Below are positions 9,261 to 19,265 of a stretch of 64,000 nt of DNA, piece after piece. Both the position numbers and the translations under genes were made by a program. Within the stretch, counting starts at the first letter, position 1; each line of letters starts with the position of its first letter. Source of the DNA: Proteles cristata cristata (Eukaryota > Chordata > Mammalia > Carnivora > Hyaenidae); assembly GCA_017311185.1 (NCBI GenBank), contig JAESUZ010003887.1:434001-498000 (forward strand), written 5' to 3'. The notes under the pieces were generated by a model. It ran no database searches. It was not told where the DNA came from and saw nothing but the letters and a program-made list of their open reading frames with translations.

Positions 9261-9715
9261 TTGTTTTCCCACAGCTTGTTTCTCTAGGTGACTGGAGGGA
9301 GGGGCAAAGAGGACAGCGGAGCTAGGATGGTGGGGGGTAGTCAGAAATAGGGGTGGGGGGATACAGATGTGCAAGACACCTGGATGTGCATGGACCAGAA
9401 GCTGAATGGGAGCCAAGAATATGACTCAGGTGCCAAAACCCTAGCTAATTGTTTCTGGCGGCAGTGAGAGAGATACACACACATAGATGTGTGCATAATA
9501 TGCAGGTGCCCCAAGCTTCATCTAGAAAGGATTTATGGGATCGGTGTAAGCAGGGAAAACAGAACAAGAGGGATGGCAGTCCCTCTGGACTCTGCTGATG
9601 GGCAGGGACTGAATAAGCCAGGGAGATATCCATGCATTGGAGGGGGAATAGAAGTGTGGTCTTTTCAATGTGCCTGATAACGTCCTGAAGATCCGCTCCA
9701 CAAAATTAATCTGGA
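9261..9715. other. Unique sequence, no gene seen
   Basis: No recognised repeat apart from short AC/GT patches near 9472-9496. Open frames are under 65 codons. Confidence 0.45.
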
Positions 9716-9870
9716 ATATGCCACCTTTTAAAGCTGGTAGGGGTTCTAGAAGTCATCAGACCCAAGCATTTATTTGGAAATGGTTTGCTGCCCATTTTGC
9801 AGATGGGTCGTGTAAGTGGCAGGATGGGAGACTGGGAATTAGCACCTTGGTCCCTAGAATTCACTTGCTT
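9716..9870 (+). mobile_element. Possible MIR/MIR3 fragment
   Basis: TTCTAGAAGTCATCAGACCC followed by CATTTTGCAGATGGGTCG and TAAGTGGCAGGATGGGAGAC resembles the MIR3 order (GATCTTAGAGGTCATCTAGT .. CATTTTACAGATGAGG .. AGTGGCAGAGCTGGGA), but with long diverged stretches. Confidence 0.45.
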
Positions 9871-10489
9871 TGCTACTTACCTTCATCGAGAGGGTGCTTT
9901 GGTATTAGATGCCCTCTGGGAAAATGTGGCTCTGCCAGCTCTGGGGAGTACAGCATTTGCTGTATCCTCGGAGACCTAGGGGACTCTCCCCCTGACCCCC
10001 AGGCAGAGAGACCAGCTGGGGGAGCCTGGCGCTCTGAGGAACATTCTGAGTGGAGCTAAGAGGTTGGGAGGTATCAGGGCCAGCCTCACATGTTGGAAGA
10101 GGCAAGGCATGGTCAGAGTTGGATGCACGAGGGCGAGTAGGTCTTTTTAGCATTTTCTGTCCACCCAGCCTGGCTCAGAGGCTGCTTGGTGCAGGGTACC
10201 TGCCATGGCCTGGGGACTTGTCACTCTCGCTGGAGGGGAGTGAGGAAGCCATTGCTGCCTGGGGCCACTGGCTGGCAGGATCAGTGCTCTCCAGATGTCA
10301 CAGGGCCATCTGCAAGTCTTCGCTTACAGCTTACTGTCCTCTCCCTCCTCCTCCCCCTCCCCTCCCCCTCCCCTCTCCCTCCTCCTCCAAGTCAGCACTG
10401 TCTAGGCTCCATGCCTAATGACCCCCTGCTGCCACCACGCCTCTCAGCATTTTCCTAACTGGAAAATTCCTAGCCTGCATCTCCTGGGA
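9871..10489. other. Unique sequence with a C/T-rich tract
   Basis: A pyrimidine tract of CTCC and CCCCT units lies at about 10339-10390. Open frames up to 129 codons overlap each other on both strands and show no domains. Confidence 0.55.
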
Positions 10490-10770
10490 AGGCGACCAGG
10501 GGCGCAGGAAGCTCCCTGCGGAGTGCTGGCCCTCAGAACGGACACGAGTGTGCAAGCCACAGCATCAGGGCAGCGTGGCAGCCTGCCTGGAAACGGAGCA
10601 CGTGTGCGCATGTGCGCGGGTGTGTGCACAGGTGCATGCTTGTGTTTGAACGACCGGCGCCTGGACTCACGTCTGCATAAGTAGGGTCTGTGTGACGGAA
10701 TACTGGCGGGGGTGGAGACGCGTCCTGGGCGTGGCGGTGTGTGCCTGCCTGTGGCACCGCCTTGTGTGTA
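10490..10770. promoter_or_regulatory. CpG-dense block with Z-DNA-prone run
   Basis: By hand count about 22 CpG fall in 280 bp, far above the depleted level of neighbouring sequence. GCACGTGTGCGCATGTGCGC (10598-10618) is perfectly alternating purine-pyrimidine, followed after one phase break by GTGTGTGCACA (10620-10630). CpG density suggests an unmethylated or recently CpG-rich element. No transcript start can be assigned. Confidence 0.5.
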
Positions 10771-12109
10771 GGTGTGTGGGGGCTGGGCATTCTCAGCTGC
10801 ACTTTTGTGTGTCTGTAGGAAGTGTGCCTCTGTAGGTGCCACGTGCGGGCTGGGGTGAGCCTCTGGGGGCCTGTCTGACGCTGCATGCCACTGCGGTCTC
10901 CGGTGGGTGCATGTGTTTGAGTGATGTAATAAGAACCTCTGAGGGCTGGAAGCCAGCTGTTGGGCATGTTGCTCAGGGGGCAGGTGCCACAAGACAGGGA
11001 CAGCGGGTTGTTCGCAGCCGCCCTGGCTGAGCCCTATGTTACAGCTGAGCCATCTTTCCCAGCATCCTCTGCAAGGGAGCCCATCCCCGCGCCTGGCAGC
11101 TGAGACCTGTCACCTACACCAGTGGTTGGCGTGTCTGGGACCTCGCCAGTAAGCTCTGTGTCTCCCTGGGCCCTGCCCCACACCCTGAGCCTTCTCTCCA
11201 CCACCTTCACCCTCTGGGTGGGCAGATGAGGCTCCTGGGGTTCCCCCAAACGGTCAGCACCCCCGTCAGCACCCCCTGCCACATTCCATCTGGGGTCCCC
11301 GGAATACCCTATCACTTCTTGACACCCCAGTGGACCTGGGGCATAGGGTGAACAAGAATCCTCTGCTATCCCCCAGGGGACAGACTTTGCTGGACTCAGC
11401 TCCCTGGGGAAAGAGCCTGACAGAGATAACTTTTCTTGGGGAACAGGAGGCACATGAATGAATGGGCAGGTGTGCCACACACCCACGTGGATGCTCAGGG
11501 AGGTGTCGCCCAGCAGAAGTGGCGGGGGTGGGGTGAATATTTGGTGCCAGTCTGTGCAGCAGCATTACTCAGGAGCATTCAGGCTGAGGTCTGTGCTCAC
11601 TGCAGGGAGCCTGGAGCCTGCTGCTGGCTGGCTAGAAAAGAGGGCCAGAATCTGATGACTAGACCAGCGAGGCGGGACATTGGTGGCAGAGTTAGAGCCC
11701 AGCCTGTGTCTGTGGCAGCCTTGGGTGTGCACACAGTCTTGCTGCTGCAGAACTGGGGAGGGGGTTTGGGGGTGGGGAGTAGGCATCCAGCCCACAGCAT
11801 AGGCCCAAGGCTTCCAGGGCCCATGCTCCTTTCCTGCAGAGAAAGCTCATTCCCTCCTGACCCCAGTGGCCTCCTGCCACCTCAGACAGTCCCCTTTTGG
11901 CCCAAAGAGGGAGCTGTGGGGGGACTTTAATTTGCAATGCCCTGTTCCATCACCAAGAAGTTTGCTTCCCTGGGCTCTGCAGACCCCTGGGAGTGGTATA
12001 CATGTGTCCCCAGTAGAGCATGCTCCCTCCATCACCAGGGTGAGCTGCCCTCCAAGCTAGGAGGGAAAGAAGCATAGTGCTCTGCAGAAGGCACAGCCTT
12101 CTCCACGGC
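10771..12109. other. GC-rich unique sequence, no gene seen
   Basis: GT-rich patches continue to about 10930. Open frames of 144-182 codons on the minus strand (10444-10992) and 164 codons on the plus strand (11436-11930) overlap heavily and lack domains, as expected for stop-poor GC-rich DNA. Confidence 0.5.
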
Positions 12110-12290
12110 TCTGCATTTCTCTTTTCATAATGAAAATGCAATTATGTCTTCTGCTCTCAATAATACTACAGCAGAGGCAGCCGGCAGCCCCTTGAGGCAA
12201 CATCCTCTTTTCCCCACACTGCCAATCATGGCAGATCCACAAGGAAAACCACATGGTCTCAAACCTCTCCGGTGGTCTCCTCCTCTCAAG
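12110..12290. promoter_or_regulatory. Weak conserved-element candidate
   Basis: A repeat-free block with TTCATAATGAAAATGCAATT and CTCAATAATACTACAG amid GC-rich flanks. The AT-rich words resemble homeodomain/POU sites. Evidence is composition only. Confidence 0.3.
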
Positions 12291-12394
12291 CCAAGCCACG
12301 TGGGGTAGTGAGATGCCCCAGGCCTCTGTGCTGACAGGGAGTGATTAGGTGGATCTTGAGGGTCAGATGCTGGGAGCATAAACAGAAGAGGCTC

Positions 12395-12715
12395 CAGAGC
12401 TTTATAAATGCTTGGGATCCAAAAGGGAACCTAGGTCCAACCTGTTCATTATATACAGGATACTGGATCCCTAGAGGAGGGATGGGCTCACCCAGGGTCA
12501 CCCAACAGGCTCATAATCATCCACTTATTAAGTGCCTGGGGCTGTTCTGACCATTCTATTTATAGTAACATTATCAGGTGTGGGGTAGCATTTCCCCTGC
12601 ACACTCAACAAGGCAACTGAGGCACAGAGTACTCAGCTCCCACCGCCAGGGGTGATAGAGCTGGTACTGAGACCCAAGTCAAAGTCAGCATCTGTTCTCC
12701 CAACTGCTGTACTCC
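12395..12715 (+). mobile_element. MIR-type fragments, probably two in series
   Basis: From about 12515 the MIR order is clear: CCACTTATTAAGTGCCTGGG, GCAACTGAGGCACAGAGTAC, TGATAGAGCTGGTACTGAGA and CAAAGTCAGCATCTGTTCTC. The segment 12395-12505, with AACCTGTTCATTATATACAG and CACCCAGGGTCACCC, may be a separate MIR3. Confidence 0.65.
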
Positions 12716-13167
12716 GCAGTCCGTGGCCATGCCAGGAAGGTGACCCTGGCCCTCGGCCCCAGTGATCTTTTTGCATCAAGGGAGACTTGCCAGATGTGGA
12801 GCATCCCACAACTATCCTTTGCTGGTTATCTCCCAGCATCCCAGACAAGTGATGGAGAAGCGAGGGGAGGAGCGAGAATGATCCGCTCCTGGTCACAGTG
12901 GGGAAATTGAGTCAGGAATCACTGCACACACAGTGAACAGGGCAAGGGCCACACTCAAACTAAGACCCCGGCTTCCCACAGTCATCTAAAGCCTCTCTAT
13001 CCGACACAAAGTTTAGATCTCCACTTACTCTCTGCTCCAGACACAAAGACACACTAGGCAATTATCCTGGGCTCCCCAGCACCACGGGCCTGAATCCCGA
13101 GCTAACAAAGGGGGTGAGGTCTTGGGGAAAAGGAGATCTGTGCTATGGGCTCAGCCTCCCTATCTGA
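12716..13167. other. Unique sequence, no gene seen
   Basis: No recognised repeat; open frames below 90 codons. Confidence 0.45.
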
Positions 13168-13278
13168 ACCCTGAGGGCAAGGGCATCTGCTTTGTTCGCC
13201 GCTGTCTCCCCAGCTTCCAGAACAACACCTGGCACGTAGTGGGTGCTCAAGGGGTATTTACTGAGTACATGCATGAAC
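13168..13278 (+). mobile_element. L2 LINE 3'-end fragment
   Basis: GAGGGCAAGGGCATCTGCTT, CGCTGTCTCCCCAGCTTCCA, CAACACCTGGCACGTAGTGG and TGCTCAAGGGGTATTTACTG follow the L2 tail order closely. Confidence 0.88.
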
Positions 13279-15227
13279 TGAAACTGGGAGCTTCCCAAGG
13301 CTGCAGAGGGTGGCTGTTTTCTCCACTACCCAGAACTCTCCGTCCTTATTTATTTCTCTGTTCTCCAAACAGTAGTGGCTCACACAGCCAACCCCTGTCA
13401 GTGGCTGTCAGGGAAGAAACATCAAGATGATTAAAGTTGGGAAAATGGTACCTCTGGGACAGCGTTGACAGGATGGGGGTCAGTGACCCCCGAAAAGAGA
13501 GGGCAGCCTCGGTGCTCTGGTTAGGAAGGTTTGAGGTATCTGTGGCTAACAGCTGTTCATCAGCCTGTCCCCTGAAATCCGGCCCAGGGCAGGCAGGGTA
13601 GAGAAGAAAGGGGAGGTTCACCCTACAGGAGTTTGAGGCTGTAGGGGTGGAGCGAGGATGTGCCTATCAGCTGCCCGCATCCATAGAGAGGGAGGACTCC
13701 CACCCGCAGGAAGTGTACACAGGGCAGGAGCGGGGTGAGGTGCCTGTCTTGGATGCAGAATTTAAGGGGATGCTACAGGTAATTGAGATAAATGACCTTT
13801 TAATGCAATATTTCTAAAAAAGAAAAGAAATCAATGCAAAAGTTTATAGCAAACAAGAAAAGACAGGATCTAATAGCTAAGCTTGCATGACTTATGTCGC
13901 ACCCTCCTGGTAGCCTAGTCCTGAGCCTGGCACAGCAGGGAATCAGAGAATCGGCGGGGAGGGGCATGGTATGGGCAGGGTTGTCAAGCGGAGACCTGTG
14001 AGTCTGAGACAGGTGTGGTTGGGGGTGGGGGGCGGGAGCTTAATTGGGTGAGGAGAGGACTGGCTTACAGGAAGTGGGGTGTGAGGATGGGAGGCACGGG
14101 CAGTGAGAGAATATGGCAGCCATTGTGCCAGGAAAGGAGACAAGAAGGCTATGGGTGCGAGGGCTTCTTTTCCTAAACTAGGCAGTCCCTCCACTTAACT
14201 GGCCTCATTCACACTGGATGTAAGAATCCGGGGCCCGGGTGGGGACATTCTTCTCTGGACTGAGTCCCAGAGAAGGCAGTGTGGGTGGCTGGGAGCCATG
14301 CTGAAGAAAGCCTGGGAGTAGGGGAGCCTGTTCCCAGGGGCTTCCCATCCATCATGGCTGCCAGCACCAACCCCCTTTTCCTGCCCTCCCCCCAGATGGT
14401 AGCCCGTCACCTCCTGCCCCTCCCCAGAGCATTGAATGGCCAGGCTTGAATAATAGTTTCTCCAGTTCCACTTTCTCAGAATAGCTAAGAAAAGAATTGG
14501 AAGAGGCAACCCCTCCCCTTTAGCACCCAATACATGCAATAGAGAGGGTATATGTTTGGCGGGGGGGAGGGGGAGGGGGGTGTTCCTGGGGGTTTCTTCC
14601 CTTCATAGTTCTCAAGCCTGAGCAGGGTGGCACTAGAGCCATGGGGAAGATGACCCAGCACGGGGGAAAGGGGCTCCATGGGCCTGCAGGCGCCCATCAG
14701 TCTTTGGAGGTCTTAGGGTCTCATATTTGCAGCTGGAGGTGAAAGGGGTTGGGGTGGGTAGGGTGCCCCGGCCTCCACCCCACAACTTCTGATGTCCACC
14801 CATCTTTAACACTAAGGAAATCTCCCTTGTTCCTAGTTCTAGGTCACGGCTTTGAGGGCTGGGCAGCAGCATGGTCCCAGGTCTCTGCCCCCGAGTGGAG
14901 CTGGTGGTCACATGGAGAGGCGGACCACCCCCGGGGACAGGAAGCCACCCCATCATGTATGGCTCAGGAGCAGGGGAGAGGTGAAGACAGTGGGAGTCTA
15001 ATGGGGGCTGGAGTGGTCAGGGATGCTTCCTGGAGGAAGAGGCTCTCAGCTCCGCTGACAGCCCCCTCAGTGCCTGTGGCACTTGCTTCTTGGGAGCCAG
15101 GGATTTCCTTGTTGGAGTTTCCACTCTTGAGGCTCTTTCAAACCACGTTTGGTAGTGACATGTGCCTGGTTTCTGTGGCTGTGCTCTGAGGCCCGCGAGG
15201 GAGGAGGTATGTGCCCCAGGAATGATC
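13279..15227. other. Long unique stretch, no gene seen
   Basis: An AT-rich patch lies at 13750-13880 (ending near GGATCTAATAGCTAAGC). G-runs lie at 14559-14581 (GGCGGGGGGGAGGGGGAGGG) and near 14019-14036. Open frames reach 146 codons (14749-15189, +) without domains. No repeat family recognised. Confidence 0.5.
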
Positions 15228-15330
15228 TACTGGATTCATTCCATAGATATTCCTAAAGACCTACTATGTGCCAGACACTATTCTCAGTGTTCTGGTTACT
15301 ACCCTCATGGACCTTGTATATCTAGAGCGA
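15228..15330 (-). mobile_element. L2 LINE 3'-end fragment, antisense
   Basis: GATTCATTCCATAGATATTC, CTACTATGTGCCAGACACTA and TTCTCAGTGTTCTGGTTACT match the reverse-complemented L2 tail in order. Confidence 0.8.
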
Positions 15331-15434
15331 TCTGCCTCTGCTGCATGCTTCAGATTATGCTAGAAGGTTCCCTAGCAATAGCAGTCTTTTACGGTAGTGA
15401 GCTCTGAAACCTTGGAAGCCATTAAACAGAGACT

Positions 15435-15880
15435 GAAAAACCACCATTGTGGGTCTAAATTCCAGCTCTGCTATGTACGGACTTCATAATCTTGGCCTGT
15501 TTTGTTTGTTTTTTTTTTAATTATTTCATTTGAGAGAGAGAAAGAGAGAGTAAGCGAGTGCAGGGGATGGGCAAAGAGAGAGGGAGACACAGAATCTGAA
15601 GCAGCCTCCAGGTTCTCTATCAGCACAGAGCCCGACGCGGGGGATCGAACTCACGAACTGTGAGATCGTGACCTGAGCTGAAGTCGCATGCTTAATCAAT
15701 TGAGCCACCCAGGCGCCCCAATCTTGGCCAGTTTTAAACTCTGTGCCTCAGATTCCTCAGCTGGGAACTAGGAATAACGATAATGCCTCCCTCCTAGTGT
15801 TGTGAGGTTCGAGTTTGGACATGTAGTGCCGTGAACCAGGGCCTGGCGCGTAGTAAGCATTCAATAAATGATGCCTCTAC
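15435..15880 (-). mobile_element. MIR SINE, antisense, split by a SINE at 15504-15719
   Basis: The right-hand part has CTGTGCCTCAGATTCCTCAG, TAACGATAATGCCTCCCTCC, GGCCTGGCGCGTAGTAAGCA and TTCAATAAATGATG. The left part has AATTCCAGCTCTGCTATGTA. Both belong to one MIR that was later interrupted. Confidence 0.87.
15504..15719 (-). mobile_element. CAN-SINE, antisense, inside a MIR
   Basis: T-rich tail and GAGAGAGAAAGAGAGAG at the left, GATCGAACTCACGAACTGTG B-box region, and GAGCCACCCAGGCGCCCC head at the right. A 16-bp duplication brackets it: AATCTTGGCCTGTTTT (15488-15503) against AATCTTGGCCAGTTTT (15720-15735). Confidence 0.96.
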
Positions 15881-16431
15881 ACCAACAGTAGTAATTGTGC
15901 GATTACCCCCTTTGCCCAGGGGTGAGGTGAGGTTCACAGGCTCAGAGACTCCACCCAGGCTGAGTCACTGGCCTCTTAACTGCTCTCAGTCTGGTGGGCT
16001 TCCCCTGGGAGGCCTCCTTCTGTGTCCTCAGGGGGGACTGCAGTCAGGACAGAGCCCCGCCAGGCCAAGCCTCCTGCCCCCGGGACAGGTCTTGAGCTTC
16101 CCCGGCTATTACCTATATCCCTGGCGTTCTCAGCCAACACCACGCTCCCCCCATCCTCCTGTTCCTCCATGGACCCAGCCAGCCCTCAGTCTCCTCACTC
16201 TTGGCCTGTCCTTTCATTTACACAGCTCGGTGGAGCTGAGGAAAAATCCATCCGCTCCTTAGCCCTCATTCTGTTTAGTTCTGGACACATAGATGGTCAC
16301 ACATGGACCCGGGGGAACAGTTAACATGTATGTAATGTAGGTCCTGGGTTTCTCTTAGGGGAAGGCAGCGACTTTGGTTCTTCTAACTATAGGCTCCGTG
16401 AAAGTAGAGGTTATTTCTCCCCATTCAGACC
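15881..16431. other. Unique sequence leading into the minisatellite
   Basis: The part 16385-16431 (TATAGGCTCCGTGAAAGTAG then AGGTTATTTCTCCCC) reads as a diverged L2 tail and as a degenerate zero-th unit of the tandem array that follows. No gene seen; a 143-codon frame (15831-16262) has no domain. Confidence 0.5.
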
Positions 16432-17125
16432 AGGGCTCCCTGAGGGCAGGGCTGTGTCTCCCCCCTCAGACTGGGGCTCCCTGAGAGCAGGGCTGTGTCT
16501 CCCCCCTCGGACTGGGGCTTCCTGAGGGCAGGGGTGTGTCTCCCCTCAGACTGGGGCTCCCTGAGGCAGGGCTGTGTCTCCCCCCTCAGACTGGGGCTCC
16601 CTCAGGGCAGGACTGTGTCTCCCCTCAGACTGGGGCTCCCTGAGGGCAGGGCTGGGTCTCCCCTCAGACTGGAGCTCCCTAAGGGCAGGGCTATGTCCCC
16701 ACTCAGAGAGGGGCTCCTTGAGGGCACGGCTGTCTCCCCTCAGACTGGGGCTCCCTGAGGGCAGGGCTGTGTCTCCCCTCAGACTGGGGCTCCTCAGGGC
16801 AGGGCTGTGTCTCCCCCTCAGACTGGGCTCTCTGAGGCAGGGCTGTGTCTCCCCTCAGACTGGGGCTCCCTGAGGGCAGGGCTGTGTCCCCCCTCAGACT
16901 GGGGCTCCCTGAGGGCAGGACTGTGTCTTCCCTCAGACTGAGGCTCCCTCAGGGCCGGACTGTGTCTCCCCATCAGACTGGGCTCCCTGAGGCAGGGCTG
17001 TGTCTCCCCCCACGCAGACTGTGGTCACTGAGGCAGGGCTGTGTCTCCCCCTCACACCGGGGCTCCCTGAGGGCCTGGCTGTGTCTCTTCCCTCAGACCG
17101 GGAGTCCTTGCAGGACCCGACTCTC
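16432..17125 (+). repeat. Minisatellite, about 17 copies of a 39-bp unit
   Basis: The unit runs CTCAGACTGGGGCTCCCTGA then GGGCAGGGCTGTGTCTCCC. I counted about 17 full copies plus degenerate edge copies. Units differ by point changes and 1-3 bp gains or losses in the C and G runs. The unit resembles the L2 tail phrase GCTCCCTGAGGGCAGGG, so the array probably grew from an L2 remnant. Because 39 is a multiple of three it creates long 13-residue-repeat open frames that are not genes. Confidence 0.97.
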
Positions 17126-17436
17126 TAGACTGTAGCCCAGGTTCCTCCCCTCCTCCTGGTGAGTCTTCCCAGGACTCCTGCCTGCCCTGCCTTGCTTGAA
17201 GAGAAGCCTCCCGTGACTGGTCACATGCAGCCGGCTCCTGACCTCAGACTCCTTTATTTCCATCTCCTCACCTGACTCCTCCATCCTGGGCCCGCACAGC
17301 GTATCTCTAATGCCCCTGCTCGGGCCAGACCCTTCTGCTTCCACATCGCTGAGGCAGCTGCAAAAGCAGGTCACCCTCCTTCTCCTTGTCTTTCTTGTCC
17401 TCTTTCCCTAATCGAATTATTTTTCTTCCGCATTGT
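17126..17436. other. Unique sequence between two minisatellites
   Basis: C/T-rich, no repeat family or gene recognised. Confidence 0.45.
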
Positions 17437-17865
17437 GCATGAAGCTTCGACAGACGTGGGTTCTCTGCACTCACGGGAAACGTCGCGTCCAGTGATGAGC
17501 AGATGCCTAATCAGCAACCTCCGTGCCCCGCCCCGCCCCCTCCTGGCCTGCACGCCCCGCCCCCTCCTGGCCTGCACGCCCCGCCCCCTCCTGGCCTGCA
17601 CGCCCCGCCCCCTCCTGGCCTGCACGTCTAGCAGTGCTGAGTACCAGTGCTCAGAGTGGGTCTGCGGGAGAGCAGGGGCGTGGCAGCACACTCACGCTCT
17701 GACACACGCTGACGGGCCCACCGGATGGGGGAGGGCAGGTCCAGGTGGGTCATGGAGCCGCGCACATCAGAGCCCACGCCTCCTGGGCCGCGGTGGCGTG
17801 TTTCCCGACCTCAGGCGGCTCCTGTCCATCCTGGGGCTCCAGGGCAGTGGCGGGGACGGTCCGGG
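17437..17865. promoter_or_regulatory. CpG-rich block (CpG-island-like)
   Basis: About 33 CpG were counted by hand in roughly 430 bp of GC-rich sequence; I estimate an observed/expected ratio near 0.7. Part of the density comes from the 24-bp repeat inside it, but flanks also carry runs such as GAAACGTCGCGTCC and GGGCCGCGGTGGCGTG. No TATA box, exon or start codon context supports a specific promoter. Confidence 0.5.
17531..17626 (+). repeat. 24-bp minisatellite, four perfect copies
   Basis: Copies at 17531, 17555, 17579 and 17603 are identical and read CCCCGCCCCCTCCTGGCC followed by TGCACG. Identity of all four despite two CpG per unit implies recent expansion or homogenisation. Copy number is likely variable between animals. 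Confidence 0.97.
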
Positions 17866-17984
17866 CCCTGTCCCTGTCTCCTCTTTGGAACTTTGGGTCC
17901 AGGTCACAGCCTGGCTTTCAGGCTGCCCTAAGCGGTTCCTGAGCAGTCAGGACACAGCTGCCTGCCTATTACTCTGGGTGGACA

Positions 17985-18180
17985 CTCATAATAGTCATGA
18001 TAATGATAACGACACTAATCATGCAGCCTGATTGTAACAGCTTTGAATGTGTCCCAAAGGGCATTCTCTTCCATCGTCTCATTTGACAGGCAGGCAGGGT
18101 GGCCGAGACTCAGAGAAATCGAGAGGTTTGTTTATGACCACAAAGCAAGGCAGCAGCACCAAGTCCTCCTTTTCTTTGGC
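17985..18180 (+). mobile_element. MIR SINE, sense, diverged
   Basis: ACTCATAATAGTCATGATAA start region, CCATCGTCTCATTTGACAGG, GCCGAGACTCAGAGAAATCG and TTTATGACCACAAAGCAAGG follow the MIR order with many changes. Confidence 0.6.
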
Positions 18181-18234
18181 CCCGGGCTTGACCCGTGGCC
18201 CCCAAGGGACTAGAATGTTAATTAGAAACCTGGG

Positions 18235-18450
18235 ACGGGGTGCCTGGTGGCTGAATTGTTTGAGTGTCCTACTTCGGCTCAGTTCATGATCTCAAAGTTC
18301 GTGAGTTCGAGCCCCATGTCAGGCTCTGTGCTGACAGCTCAGAGCCTGGAGCCTGCTTCGGATTCTGTGCCTCCCTGTCTCTGCTCCTCCCCCCCTAGTG
18401 CTCTCTCTCTCTCTCTCAAAAATAAATAAACATTAAAAAAAAAAAAAAAA
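18235..18450 (+). mobile_element. CAN-SINE, sense
   Basis: Head GGGGTGCCTGGTGGCTGAAT, GTTCGTGAGTTCGAGCCCCA, CTGACAGCTCAGAGCCTGGA, CT-rich stretch and AAATAAATAAACATT with a poly-A of 16. Target duplication AGAAACCTGGG (18224-18234) against GGAAAGCTGGG (18451-18461). It separates a sense MIR from an antisense MIR. Confidence 0.95.
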
Positions 18451-18461
18451 GGAAAGCTGGG

Positions 18462-18640
18462 CTTTGGAGTCCAAATCCCAGCCCAGCCGTTCTCCACAGT
18501 GGGACTTGGGCAAGTTACTTCATCGCCCCAAGCCTCAGGTGCCCCATACCCTATCTGTGAAATGGGGTGATGGTACCTCTACCCCAGGGGCTTTTAGAAG
18601 ACATGTACAGGGCACCCCTCTTGGTAAGTACTCAGAGGGT
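18462..18640 (-). mobile_element. MIR SINE, antisense
   Basis: CAAATCCCAGCCCAGCCGTT, ACTTGGGCAAGTTACTTCAT, CCTATCTGTGAAATGGGGTG and TTGGTAAGTACTCAGAGGGT reproduce the antisense MIR order. Confidence 0.88.
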
Positions 18641-18771
18641 AGCATCTGTCTTGTTCTTGCCTGAGAGTAGAATTGTCCCTTCCTTTTCTCCTTCCTCAGA
18701 CTGATCCAGCAAGGTGGGCCATAGCCTGTGTCGAGGGGCCCAAGGAGAGAGAGCACAGAGGGGAGTCCAAA

Positions 18772-19040
18772 CAATAGCTATAGCAATTCCCAATGTGCTC
18801 TAGGCTCTTACTCAGCCCAGGCACTGTCCTAAGCTCTTTACATGTACCCTCGCAAGTAAATTCTCATAAAATCTTTATGAAGCATCTATAATTATGAAGC
18901 TTGCTTTCCAGGAGGGGAAACTGAGCACAGGGAAGTTACATAGCTGGCTTCAGAGCCTGCGCGTTTCAAGTGACTTACCCAGGGGCCACAGGGACCAGGT
19001 AACAGAGCTAAGACCAGACCCCAGGGCTCCCAGTCTCCTT
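18772..19040 (+). mobile_element. MIR SINE, sense, long copy
   Basis: CAGGCACTGTCCTAAGCTCT TTACATGTACCCTCG, then TCCAGGAGGGGAAACTGAGC and GTAACAGAGCTAAGACCAGA match nearly the whole MIR. The length is slightly over the consensus because of a small internal insertion near 18935-18975. Confidence 0.88.
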
Positions 19041-19054
19041 GAAGTTTTGGAAAG

Positions 19055-19265
19055 TGGTCTGAGCGCAGGCTGTGTAGTTCAGACTGCCTGGCCCACTGTT
19101 TACTGGCTCTGTTACCATGGGGAAGCTCCTTCATCCCTCGGTGCCTCCATTTTCTCACCTGGAAAATGGGGATAATAGTTGTAGGAATACTTATGACATG
19201 AGAATTCAGTGAGATAGTCCATATATAAAGCGGCACCTGTCAAATTCTAAATGCCCAGCGAATGA
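19055..19265 (-). mobile_element. MIR SINE, antisense
   Basis: CCTCCATTTTCTCACCTGGA AAATGGGGATAATAGTTGTA is the antisense MIR core, preceded by TTACTGGCTCTGTTACCATG. It faces the sense MIR at 18772-19040 with only about 15 bp between. Confidence 0.87.

Noticed and set aside
10444..10992. 182-codon minus-strand frame
   Set aside because: His/Thr/Pro-rich translation of GT-rich DNA, overlapped by another 144-codon frame.
16432..17125. Regular repeats suggesting a CRISPR array
   Set aside because: Units are head-to-tail without unique spacers and the DNA is mammalian.
16495..17135. Open frames with tandem 13-residue repeats
   Set aside because: They are the direct translation of a 39-bp minisatellite (39 = 3 x 13); indels between units shift the frame repeatedly.
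17371..18031. Open frames with repeated octapeptides on both strands
   Set aside because: Product of the 24-bp tandem repeat read through; both strands are open equally, which argues against selection.
18247..18429. Recurrent short frames beginning MAQSV or MAELF in several SINEs
   Set aside because: They recur only because the SINE head is repeated; SINEs do not code for protein.
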